DNA of 64,000 nucleotides from Ichthyophis bannanicus (Eukaryota; Chordata; Amphibia; Gymnophiona; Ichthyophiidae): assembly GCA_033557465.1 (NCBI GenBank), contig CM066036.1, forward strand, positions 719,337,828-719,401,827. The letters run 5' to 3'. Made by a program: the position numbers and the translations under genes. Below are positions 53,325 to 63,335 of the stretch, piece by piece. The notes below the pieces were generated by a model that made no database searches, was not told the DNA's origin, and saw only the letters and a list, made by a program, of their open reading frames with translations. Every line of letters starts with the position of its first letter. Position 1 is the first letter of the stretch.

Positions 53325-53605
53325 ATTGAAGTCTGTGAGTTTGCCGCTGCTGAGAAGCAGACTCAGCAGCAACTTGTGCGCTTTTTTTTTTTTTTTAACA
53401 GCGGAGTGAGGCGACCCCCGCTGAATCCTGTTGCGACCTCCGTGGGGGTTGCGACCCACAGGTTGAGAACCGCTGATCTAATACCTCAGTAGGGAAATGC
53501 TTTCCACACCTCCAACAGTTAAGCTGTTGGTGTTATACCTAATATGCCATGTTTTCAGCTATTAGTGTATTACATGCAACACCTTAGTAAAAGACCCCCT
53601 GCATT

Positions 53606-56404
53606 TTTTAATTTGCTACTTGTATTTTCCTTATTTTGCAGACAATTTATTGGAATATTTGCTCAAGTTTAAGGATTAAAAATGGCTCTGTAAGTTTACC
53701 TTTGTATTTAGCACTTTTTTGTATGTTGGGGTCAGTTGATGCTGTTAAATATGACTAGAGGCCTATGATAGTAGCTCTGCTTGTGTGATCTATTTCTATA
53801 AGGTCTAAACCTCTTTTTTACTCTTAGGATATACAGTCTAGGCATACATACACTGATTCTTATAGATTTCCTTATGGAAATGGAGGAGTTTTCCTCTTCA
53901 TGCATCCAATAATGATATGCATTCATTAGTGGCCATTCACTTTACAAATTTTAGTATATCCAAAACTGATTTAACAAGCCTTAACAAATGAATTAATTTA
54001 CCTACCATCAATTTGTTCACATTTAAAAGATATAACTTGTTAAAAAGTTTTGTTAACACAAATCTATGGGAAATCGAAAATGGTGGAGGTCATGACCAAT
54101 ATTCTGCCAAGCTGTATGGCAGTCCTCCAGCTGCACCTCTGCTGGTAGAGGAAGGTACTGTGATATCACATTTTTAGTCATCAGGAGCAGGAACGTTCAC
54201 TACAAGTGTAATTTCACAGCACCCATCCCCTACTGGCAACAGAGCAACTGGAGGACTCTCATGCAGCTTGGCACAGACATTGCCCATGATATCTGCATCT
54301 AATGGTGCAACTGCTGGGCATCTCTTATTTTTTAAGGATTATCTAATGGAAAGATGAAAGGAAAGCTCTGGGTTTATCCCACAATTCCCCTACCCGTGGA
54401 CTGGAATTCAATACCTCAGCATGCTGCTGTGTTGGTGATTTCCTGTCATCCAGGGAGTGTCCTTGCTGGTGACACAGAAGGAACACTACACTGTTTGGAG
54501 GAGGAAACTGCTGAACCCAGATTCCCTCACCTCTCCTCAAGCACCTGCTACAAGATTCCTGTTTGAAGGGGTCATATTGGAATCTGAATTGGTTTGAGGC
54601 CCATCTGGAACCCAACTGTGTAAGGCATTTTACTGGTGAGCTTTCAAGATCTGGAGAAGTGATAGTACTGGTGCAGGAGTGTGTGAAGCAGGACCATTGG
54701 ACACTCGTATGAAATCCCTCTGCTCCTTCCCCATCTCGATCGTTAAACATCAACATCATTAAGGGGTAGCACTATGAGACTGACACCATTTTGTTTAGCA
54801 CTGGAAATGGAGGCAGGAGCAGGGAGGGACCACCAGGGACATGTAAGGTAAGGCTGAAAAAGTGGGATGGCCCTGGAAGCCCGGATGTCTAGCCAGGATC
54901 TTTGTTGCTGGGGCGGGGCCCCAAAGACCCCACAGACAGCATCTCATAGAGCTTGGGTGCTGTCCACGGGAGGTTGGTTCTGAATGGGAGGTTGACATTT
55001 CCAGGTTTTGCTGCCACAGATTGGAAGATCTGTGGCATGGCACTATTTTGCTATGGGTGGGAATCAGAGGAGGGCCACATAGGGGATCCAACTGCCACTG
55101 TCCATCAGGAAGAACAGAGCAACTACCTGCTCTGTCCTCCCCTTGCTTCCTCCCTTCAGCCAGCATTCCCTGAATCAGCAGGCAGCAAGGGAGTACCCGT
55201 GTTATCTGCCAATGCAGGGAACGTGGGCCTATGTGTTAATCGTCTGCCCTGTGCGATATCTGCTGGGTAGATGCTTGCCACTTGCCCTGCAGGTATCGCA
55301 CATGTTTTGCACAACCGCACATTTTTACATCTGCCACATAATACATGCAAAGCCCATGACTGCGCTTCAGTAAACATGCCCCTTATTTCTGCTCAGCACC
55401 TGGCACTGCAATACATAACAATTAAATTCTGGTATATTTTTCTACAATTAATAATATGACAAATCTCCCAAATCACATCACATCAGGCATAATACATTTC
55501 TAAAAATACCTTTTGTAATACAGTAGATCTGATAGACATAATTTAAATGGCAATTTTAGAATTCAAGGTTTTACATTTACATTTACATTGTGTTTCTTTC
55601 TTATCCCACTTTCTCCTCTAAATTACTGCATATTTTTGACTACTTCAGTTTCTTGCATGAGAGAGACTTAAAACAGCCTGATGGTTCTCTATTGCTAATT
55701 GCTTACATGTCCAGTCAATTAGATGACTCACTGGACATAAGTGGTGCACTCTAAAGCAAGGGAAATGACCTGACACATTTCAAAATTCCAGTTTGATGGG
55801 ACTTACATTAACAAATTTAAGGTGTTATTAGCTTCTTTTAAGTGTGAAAATGCAGACATTTGATATAATGCATTTTATCTTTTATAACCAGGAACATAGT
55901 CTCAATTATTTTGTGTGGCATATTTATACCTAATTAAATATCAAGAGAAGATCCTGAGGGTGAGCCTGTCCCATGACCTCAAGGTTTTGCCAAAGAGTGG
56001 GATAAGGCAGTGGTAAGAAGGCAGAGGATGGGACAGGAAGTGGAGGTATTAGAACATGTGGAGGCCAATTCTGTTTGGGGCATATCCGGCCCATCCGGAT
56101 ATCCAGAATCTGGATGGGCTGGATTTGCACCCATTTCTGATCCTGTGGGGGCTATACTTCCCTGTGGGATCAGAATCAGGTGCAACCAGCCTGATTGGGC
56201 AGGATGTGCCCTAATTCTGGTCTGCTGGACGTCCCAGATCCTGCCCAGCCAGCCCGGTCTGGGCTCCTTCATGGAATCATGGTGCCATGTTGTGATGCCC
56301 CGTGGCACCACAGCTCCATGCTGGAACCCCGATCGCCCGCACCGCAACAGATGTCCTGTTCCCTGCCTCCCGACTCTGGATCGGGCCCTCCCGATTTTCT
56401 CTGA
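53606..56404. other. unassigned 2.8-kb interval
   Basis: No credible gene. Scattered open frames (54343-54759 minus, 54862-55270 plus, 56010-56414 plus) overlap on both strands and have no recognisable domains. The edge GCGCTTCAGTAAACATGCCCC (about 55363) resembles other MITE ends. The 56040-56400 stretch is built of TGGATGGGCTGG and CCCAGATCC type phrases, likely a repeat. Confidence 0.35.
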
Positions 56405-56506
56405 TAGGTCTTAAATGTACTATATTATAGCTTCATTACATGTCCTAGTCTTCCTACTTTTTGATGAGATAAACAACCAATCTATATTTAACCACTGAAC
56501 TACATT
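56405..56506 (-). mobile_element. CR1-B fragment cut by a hAT-like element
   Basis: TTCATTACATGTCCTAGTCT, then ATAAACAACCAATCTATATT, matches antisense CR1-B at 40925-40990 (C-terminal RT codons). It ends exactly where CAGGGCCGGCCC begins at 56507. Confidence 0.65.
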
Positions 56507-56619
56507 CAGGGCCGGCCCATCCATTGAGCGAGAATGTTTTTTGCACAGGGCCCCGCGTTTCAGGGGGCCCCGCGCAAAAAACATTCTGATCCAAAAGTAA
56601 AATGAAAAAAAAAAATTTA

Positions 56620-57013
56620 AAAAGCTGTCTGCTGCTGCTTCTGGGGCCGCTGCGGCAGAATCGAGTGTGCCGTGGGACCCCCCTGTGCCTGGCAGAGCCT
56701 GCCCTCCCCTGTATCAGCTCTCTCTTTCCAGCGGCAGTCACACGCGCCGGCTTTCAGAGCGCGAGGGGAGAGTTTCTCCCTCGCTGCTCTGTTAAGCCCG
56801 CGGGGGCTGATGGGAACTCCCATCAGCCCCCGCGGGCTTAACAGAGCCGCGAAAGGGAAACTAGTCCCTTCGCGCTCTGAAAGCCGGCGTGTGTGACTGC
56901 TGCTGGAAAGAGAGAGCTGATACAGGGGAGGGCAGGCTCTGCCAGGCACAGGGGGGTCCCACGGCACACTCGATTCTGCCGCAGCGGCCCCGGAAGCGGC
57001 AGCAGACTGCTTT
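56620..57013. repeat. near-perfect palindrome, arms about 195 bp, 2-bp spacer
   Basis: Arm 56620-56815 and arm 56818-57013 are reverse complements with about a dozen mismatches; the centre is GATGGGA-AC-TCCCATC. Landmarks: GCAGAATCGAGTGTGCCG in the left arm and CGGCACACTCGATTCTGC in the right. GC-rich. Paired differences (for example CGCTGCTCT against AGAGCCGCG) show the arms have drifted since they formed. Confidence 0.9.
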
Positions 57014-57029
57014 TTTTTATTTTACATTT

Positions 57030-58060
57030 TCCCTGGGCTGGGGGGGGGGGTTAGGAGTGGTGATGGGTGATGGGCGCTGGGGGGGGGGGGTTAGGAGTGG
57101 TGAGGGGCGCTGGGGGGGGTTAGGAGTGGTGATGGGCTATGGGGGGGCTTAAACTAAAAATTGGGTGATGGGGGATTAGGACTGGAAATGGGCTGGTGGG
57201 ATTAGGACTGGGAGTGGGCTGATGGGGAGGTTAGGACTGGGAGTGGGCTATGGGGGGGTTAAACTAAAAATTGGGTGATGGGGGATTAGGACTGGAAATG
57301 GGCTGGTGGGATTAGGACTGGGAGTGGGCTAATGGGGAGGTTAGGACTGATAATGGGCTATGGGGGGGCTTAAACTGAAAATTGGGTGATGGGGGATTAG
57401 GACTGGAAATGGGCTGGTGGGATTAGGACTGGGAGTGGGCTATGGGGGACTAGGACTGGTAATGGGTTGGGGGGGTTGCTAGGACTGGAAATGGGCTGAG
57501 TGGAAGGGGGCTTGAACTGCAAATAGCTGATGGGGACGGGGCTTGGAATGGAAATGAGCTGAGGGTAAGTGGGGGGCTTGAACTGCAAATAGCTGATGGG
57601 GACGGGGCTTGGAATGGAAATGGGCTGAGTGGAAAGGGGCTTGAACTGCAAATAGCTGATGGGAAGGGGGGCTTGGAATGGGCTCTTAGGGGAGAGAGCT
57701 AGGACAGGAAATGGGCTGATGAAGGGGCTAGGATAGGACTGGGAATTGGGTGTTGGGGTAGCTAAGATTGGAAATGGGCTGTGGTGGGGGCTTGGATTGA
57801 AATGGACTCATGGAGGGGCTAGAACTGGAAGTAGGCTCATGGGGGGCTTGGATTAGAAATGGGCTGAGTGGAGGGGAGCTAGGATTTAACATGGGCTGAT
57901 GGTGGGGCTAGGAAAGGACTAGAAATGGGCTGATGGGAGGCTGGTATTGGAAATGAGCTGATGAAGGGACTCGGATAGGACTGGAAATGGATGGGGGAGC
58001 TAGGACTGGAAATGGACTGATGGGGGGCCAGGACTGGAAATGGGCTGATGTGGGGACTAG
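57030..58060 (+). repeat. minisatellite, GGGGTTAGGACTGGNAATGGGCTGATG units
   Basis: About 30-35 degenerate units of 25-35 bp, with a higher-order block around 57125-57430 (AAACTAAAAATTGGGTGATG recurs three times at about 115-bp spacing) and another around 57480-57660 (GGCTTGAACTGCAAATAGCT recurs). Same core as 51180-51845, in the opposite orientation. Confidence 0.85.
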
Positions 58061-58489
58061 AAGGGAGCGGATACTGGGTGGGGCTGGAACTAAAAGGGAG
58101 CTGATGTTGGGGGAGATTAGAAGGGGATGGGGCTGGGAGAGTGAAATGGAGAGGGGAAAAATATTTTGTGTGGGAGGGAAGAAAAATGTACAATTGGCCG
58201 GGTATTGGGAGACTAAGTGGGGATTGAGGATGGAGGGGTAAAATTTGAGTGGATGAAATAGGAATGAGGAAAGAGCAAAAGGAGAAAGATTATTATGTTA
58301 AAGCAGATGTAGAGAGAGAATGGAAAAAAACTAGAAGAGAAGAAAGGACAAATGGACAGCAGACGATGGAGAGATAGCAGAAGACACAAATAAACCAGAA
58401 GAAAGTGGCTGGAACAATTGCAACTGAAAAAAAAATGCACAAAAGGTACAAAGATATCTCTTTATTTTGAATTTATTAACTGGAATAGC

Positions 58490-59049
58490 AAGGCCGCGGA
58501 ACCATGTGCTCGCGGCCGGTCTTAACCGTGTGGGCGGCAGCTTCCTGCCCGCGCGGCAATCTGGCGTTTCAACTCCGGGGGGCGGGGCTCAAAGGGTATG
58601 TTCCCCCCATTGGCTCCAGCGAGTTGACTGTCTCGCGCATCAGCCAATGGGCGGATTGAGGGGTTAGCGAGGGGTTTTAACGGTGGGTCTAGCGCGGGGG
58701 GTAAGAGGCTTTCCCCGGGGGTGCATGGCAGCATTTTTTCAGTAGGGAGGGGGAGATAGGTTTATAACAACGTCAAAAAAAAAAAAAAAAAAGCTAAAGG
58801 AATTGCTATCGGCGTTCAGTGCTGCCGAGTCTGAGGCAGCTGGTTTCGCAGGAGAGCAGGGACGCGGATCGCCAAGAGTGTGCATATAAAAAAAAAAATT
58901 AAAAAAAAAATATTTTTTTTTTTTGGGGGGGGGGGGGAAATCTTATAGGCGCACGGGGTTGCTAGGCAAGGGGTTTTGGGGGGTTTAAAAGGTTTGCCAT
59001 TGTATACATTAGTGGAGACATAATTACAAACAAAAAGCAGGAGAAGACC
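58490..59049 (+). repeat. Ngaro 5' A1 region
   Basis: GC-rich leader with AGCCAATGG (a CCAAT box, 58642-58650; also ATTGG on the other strand near 58607), a GGTAAGAGG possible splice donor near 58700, then A and G homopolymers (58776-58792, 58888-58935). The A1 share with A2 of the left copy is clear only at its first bases and the CCAAT block. Confidence 0.6.
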
Positions 59050-60880
59050 ATGCCCCGTAATAAGGAGGGAGGTGCAAGTGCAGCAAAAGGAAGAGGGCCA
59101 AGCAGAGGGAGAGGAACAGATCGGGCAGCTTGGGTAGGGAGAAGGACGACGTCTGATGCTAGTGCAGAGCAAGGGGATAGCAGGCCGCATGTTACAGCAG
59201 CAGGTGGGAATTCGGTGCGGGGGGGGGGGCCAAGGGCATAACTACAAACAAGGCCAGGGCTGCTCAAGGGAGGGGGGGTAGGCAGGCAAGGGACCCTGCC
59301 AAAGGAAATAGAGGGCAAGGGGGGGCAGGGGAACGGCAATTGGGCTCACACAGGCTCAGAATGAGGTTGGTGGCGAGGTTAGGGGAGGCGAGCCATTGCG
59401 GGGGTGTAGGGCCCCTCGAGGTAGTCGGGGCGACAGAGGTGGTGAGCAATTAAGAGAGACAACGGGACACAGTGTGGGGCTGGTGGCTGATGGACAGCCA
59501 AATGGGGGTCCACCCCACCTCGGGGGAGGCCTAGGCGATTCTCAGGAAGGAGATAGGTGGGGGTTGTTGGGTACTGTGGATTGGCTACCGGATGTAGGAG
59601 GCGGTTCATCCCCAGCTTGGGCGCATTGGCAGGGCGGGGGTCAAGGTTCCTCATGGGCGGAGTGGCTGGGTGCTTGGCAGTCACCATGGGCTAGGGTGGG
59701 GGTCTCGTCTCCTTTCCCTGTTTTTTCCCCACAGGTACCCCCAATGTGGCAGTATGCGGGTAGTCCTTGGTGGAGCGCGTCGCGGCAAGGAGAAGGCGTG
59801 ACGTCGAGCACGGCCGGGAGTCAAGTGGTTGGCAGGGCGCCTGTGGAGATGGAAGCGGTTGTCCAGGCAGCTCCAGAGCACACTGAGATCGCTGTATCTC
59901 CGGAAGTAGGCGAGAGTGCTTCAGGTGAGTTGACAGTTGAGCAAGGAGCGGATGCTAGGGTGGGAACCGGTGCTCTGGACAAAGGGCAAAAGAGGAGAAG
60001 CCGGAAGCGTCGGCATTCTTGTCATAGGCGTAGGAGATCGGATTCATCTTACACGTCGTCTTCTGATTCGTCGTCTAGTTCGACTTCGGGGGAGGGAAGT
60101 CAGTGCCGTGAAAAAGGGGGGCCGCAGAAGGGACGGGAAACCAGCGGCTCAATTCCTATGGTAGCAGCGTTCTCGGAGTTATGGGAGGGCGTGCCGAGGA
60201 CTTTGCGGCGAAAAATTCAAAAGCGGCGCTATATAGACATTTTCTATCTGTTGGAAGGCAGGAAGCGTTCGGGGGACAGTAGGCGGAAGAGGAAGGAGGA
60301 CGAGAAGGCTGGTCGGGTACGGAGAGTGGCTAGGAATGTAGTGAATTGGATGCGGGCCTTTTTAAGGTTAGCTAGCGTTTGGGGACACGTACATCTGGAG
60401 CATTATGGTATGATTTTGGCGTATGCGGATTCCATATTAGAAGCTTCTCAGACCCACGACAGTTGGGCTTGGCTCAACTACGATGAAAAATTTCGGGACA
60501 AGATGGAAGAAAACCAAATGTTGTCCTGGGGTACTCAGGATATCAATCTGTGGTTGACGCAGATGGCGGTCAGACAGGGAGGCGGAGGGGGGAGTGGTTC
60601 TAGAGGGGGACTGGTAGGTGCAGCGAGTGTGGGGAAGCCCTTTCGTGGGGGCGTGCCCCCGACAGTCCAGAGAACTGCGGGGGGAGGGGGCTCCAGCGAT
60701 GTCTGTTGGTGTTTCAACAAGTCGTCCTGCCCCTTCCCGGACTGTAAATTCCGGCACGCATGCTGTGTCTGTGGCGGAGGACATTCCGCTCTCAAATGCG
60801 TTAAACGGGGGCCTGCTGGACCCCTTGCGCCCCCATCGAAACAACAGTGGTTTGTTGAGTCTGGCCCCTACTCCCATTAA
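59050..60880 (+). pseudogene. Ngaro gag-like ORF1, one frame break
   Basis: ATG 59050 (ACCATGC context) opens a basic, Gly-rich N-terminus (MPRNKEGGASAAKGRGPSRG) that runs out of frame at the 9-G run at about 59220-59229. The frame continues to 60880, with a Gly/Trp-rich section and an Arg/Ser-rich segment (KRRSRKRRHSCHRRRRSDSS, then a Ser run). Next come a helical region (SELWEGVPRTLRRKIQKRRY ... HYGMILAYADSILEASQTHD) and a C-terminal Cys/His cluster (CWCFNKSSCPFPDCKFRH, then CCVCGGGHSALKC). The last is the usual Ngaro Gag zinc-binding motif. It would bind element RNA. Confidence 0.8.
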
Positions 60881-62456
60881 GATACTGGCTTTGCGTCCGT
60901 GGTTGTATCGGTATCCCAGGAGGAAGGATAGCAAAATCTTGGAAAGGGGATTTCAGTGGGGGTTCCAGATTCCTATTGTTGGTGAGGTCGCTGCGGTGCG
61001 GGCAAAGAATGCGCTTTCAGTCCGGCAGTTCATTAATAAAGTGAGGGACAAGTTAGCCGGGGAGATTTTGTTGGGGCGGGTTGCGGGCCCTTTTGAGGAT
61101 CAGCCATTTGAGAACTTTATGGTCTCCCCCTTGGGTATAGTCCCGAAGAAGGAACAAGGCAAATATCGGTTAATTCATAATCTTTCGTTCCCGGCGGGTT
61201 CATCGGTTAACGATCACATTCCTAAGGAATTGTGTGCGGTACGTTACGCATCTTTTGATGATGCTGTGGATTTAGTGAAAGATTGTGGCCCGGAGTGCTG
61301 ATGGCTAAGGCAGATATTGAATCTGCCTTCCGCCTGTTACCTGTGCACCCGTCGGCTTTTCATTTGTTGGGATTCCGTTTTGAAGGGCAATTTTATTTCG
61401 ACAAATGCATGCCAATGGGCTGCGCGATATCCTGTGCCTATTTCGAACGGTTCAGTACTTTCATGCACTGGGCTATGGTTCAGCAGTCGGGTAATGGACA
61501 TGTGGTGCATTACTTGGATGATTTCCTTTTTGTCGGGACGGCTCAGTCTGGGCAGTGTCAGGACATGTTGGAGTGCTTTATGCACTTAGCCCAGGAATGG
61601 GGGGTACCATTGGCGGCAGGGAAGACAGAGGGGCCAACGACGCGTCTTACCTTTTTGGGGGTGGAGTTGGATTCTCTGTCAATGGTAGCGAGGTTACCAG
61701 CAGACAAGGTTGCGCGGCTGCGAGTGTTAGTAGCGAACGCTATGACTTCAACAAAGATGACTTTGCGGGAGATGCAGGCCCTTATTGGTTCCCTTAATTT
61801 TGCATGTCGGGGTTATTCCCATGGGCAGAGTATTTTTGCGCCGGTTGTCGTCGGCCACGGCCGGGGTCTGTAAACCTCATCATCGAATCAGGATTTTGTG
61901 TAGTATGCGTGATGATTTAGGGGTTTGGGAGGAGTTTCTGCGTGATTTTAACGGTATCACAGTGTTGCGGGAGAAGGTCATATCCAGTGATGAGTTACAT
62001 TTGTATACGGATGCTGCTGGGGGGGTGGGCTTAGGGGTTTACTTTGGTGGCTCTTGGTGTGTAGCGGGATGGCCGCAGTCTTGGCGCGAAGTCGGCCTCA
62101 CTAGTAACATAACCTTCCTGGAGTTATTCCCGATTTTGGTGGTGCTGTCACTGTGGCCAGAGAGGCTACGGAATCGTCAGATAGTGTGGTGGTGCGACAA
62201 TGAGGCAGTGGTCAGCGTGCTGAATAATTATACCCCACGCTGCAAACAGGTTGCTGACTTAATGCGCCAAGTGGTCTTAGCCTGCTTACGTTTGAATTTG
62301 GTGATTAAGGCTCGTCACATTCCAGGGAGTACTAACACGATTGCCGACGCTCTTTCCCGTTTTAAGTGGGAGCCTTTTTGGACCTTGGCACCGGAAGCAG
62401 AAGAGTTCGGAGCCTCTGTCCCAGAACAATTATGGCAGATTGGCCTGTGGACATGA
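60618..62456 (+). pseudogene. Ngaro reverse transcriptase-RNase H, two frame breaks
   Basis: RT begins near LAPTPIKILALRPWLYRYPR, overlapping the gag end. It includes MVSPLGIVPKKEQGKYRLIH, NLSFPAGSSVNDHIP, a frame break at about 61295, KADIESAFRLLPVHPSAFHL, MPMGCAISCAYFERFSTFMH and the catalytic YLDDFLFVG. Thumb and connection follow (LTFLGVELDSLSMVARLPAD). After a second break at about 61800-61870, RNase H shows LYTDAAGGVGLGVYFGGSWC, a Glu in ITFLELFPILV, VWWCDNEAVVSVLNNY and HIPGSTNTIADALSRFKWEP. All core acidic residues are present. The end overlaps the recombinase start by about 8 codons. Confidence 0.88.
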
Positions 62457-63335
62457 GGGACTTGCTGAGAAATTCTGTGTCTGCTGCGACGTGGGAGGCC
62501 TACCAGAGGGGCTGCAACAGTGTGACAGCTTTCCTGACAGAGCAGGGATGGCAGCTGGGCCCTGCATCGGATTGGCTCCTAGGTCAGTATGTGTTGGCAG
62601 CTAAAGTTGCGGGCTTGTCGCGATTAACGGTGCGGAGGAATTTGGCGGGAATTTCCTTTTTCATGAAAGCTGTGGGGTGGGGGGGCGGCGCGAGGGGTTT
62701 TTTTGACGTCCAGGCTTTTGCAAGGATGGGAGCGGTCCGTTCCATTGCCTGGCGACAGTAGGCAGCCTATAACGCATGCCCTCTTCTGTCGAATATGTGT
62801 AGCGTTGCCACAGGTAGTCTCGTCTTGCTATGAAGGCGTGCTGTTTCGGGCGGTGTTTTCCGTGGCCTTTTTTGGGGCTTTTCGGGTGGGTGAGTTGGTG
62901 GCTGAGTCGGGTCGACACTAGGGACTCAGAGGCTTGCAATTTCACCAAGTGAAGTTTGTAGATGGCGGGGTTCACATTCACTTAGCGCGTTCCAAGACAG
63001 ATCAATCGGGAAAAGGGGTATGGGTAGTCTTGCGGGAGGTGCCTGGGGCTACTACTTGCCCTGTTACGTTGTTGAAAGCGTACTTGGGGGTGCGGCCGGC
63101 TGGTGAAGGTAGTTTATTTGTGCACAAGGACACGCGGGTTCTTACGCATTTTCAGTTTACGGCGGTCATGCGGATGTCGCTGCAGAAGATTGGGGAGGAC
63201 CTGGCTCGGTTTGCTCCACACTCATTCAGGATCGGAGCAGCTACCAGTGCGGCGGCAGAAGGATTGTCGGATCGGGATATCCGGCGAATCGGCCGATGGA
63301 GGTCTCAGGCGTTCCAAAGCTATGTGCGCTTATGA
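62432..63335 (+). pseudogene. Ngaro tyrosine recombinase (right copy)
   Basis: ATG 62432 (MADWPVDM) starts the protein. The core-binding domain reads SAATWEAYQRGCNSVTAFLT and YVLAAKVAGLSRLTVRRNLA. A poly-T frame break at about 62700 and a TAG at 62919-62921 interrupt it. The catalytic residues are all present: box A Arg in GAFRVGELV, Lys in ARSKTDQSGKG, His and Arg in APHSFRIGAAT, and Tyr in QSYVRL at the C-terminus. It is the better template for the family. The TGA stop at 63333-63335 overlaps an ATG at 63332. Confidence 0.85.

Larger units (their letters stand above)
50757..53475. mobile_element. hAT nonautonomous foldback element, 2.7 kb
   Basis: Terminal repeats CAGTGGTTCTCAACC at 50757 and GGTTGAGAACCGCTG ending at 53475. 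Flanking 8 bp are ATCTAATG (50749-50756) and ATCTAATA (53476-53483), 7 of 8 identical. Ends continue into the matched phrases GTGACCCC and GGGGGTTGCGACC. The interior has no transposase: a CCAGTCCTAGCC minisatellite, an inserted L2 3' fragment (51850-52680), more minisatellite, a CATGTCAGCCCCC-rich stretch, and a palindrome with 120-bp arms. Confidence 0.85.
50510..53605. mobile_element. MITE (about 380 bp) split by a hAT element
   Basis: The left part begins AGGGGATTGTTTAATAATTG (50513) and the right part ends TTAGTAAAAGACCCCCT (about 53601), which are inverted with respect to each other (GGGG..TT.TTTA.TAA). The inner text has alternating GTGCTAA/TTAGCAC words, seen also in other MITE-like edges. 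Between 50757 and 53475 sits a hAT element with its own target duplication. Superfamily not assigned. Confidence 0.5.
56507..58489. mobile_element. hAT-like foldback element, left part
   Basis: Begins CAGGGCCGGCCCATCC, close to the CAGGGCCGGT end of the proven hAT MITE at 37.9-38.3 kb. The 8 bp before it are ACTACATT; the partner end is not in the window. The interior holds a 195-bp-arm palindrome, a 1-kb minisatellite and then repeat X-like text (AGAAGAAAGTGGCTGGAAC, then TTTATTTTGAATTTATT), after which Ngaro begins at about 58490. So X and this element may be one family, left half here and right half as in copy 3. That is inference. Confidence 0.55.

Noticed and set aside
54343..55270. Overlapping frames of about 100-138 codons on both strands
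   Set aside because: No homology recognised, no consistent composition bias, and both strands equally open; most likely chance.
57030..58060. Possible CRISPR-like or telomere-like array
   Set aside because: Units of variable length with no spacers of constant size; a degenerate minisatellite in a vertebrate repeat.
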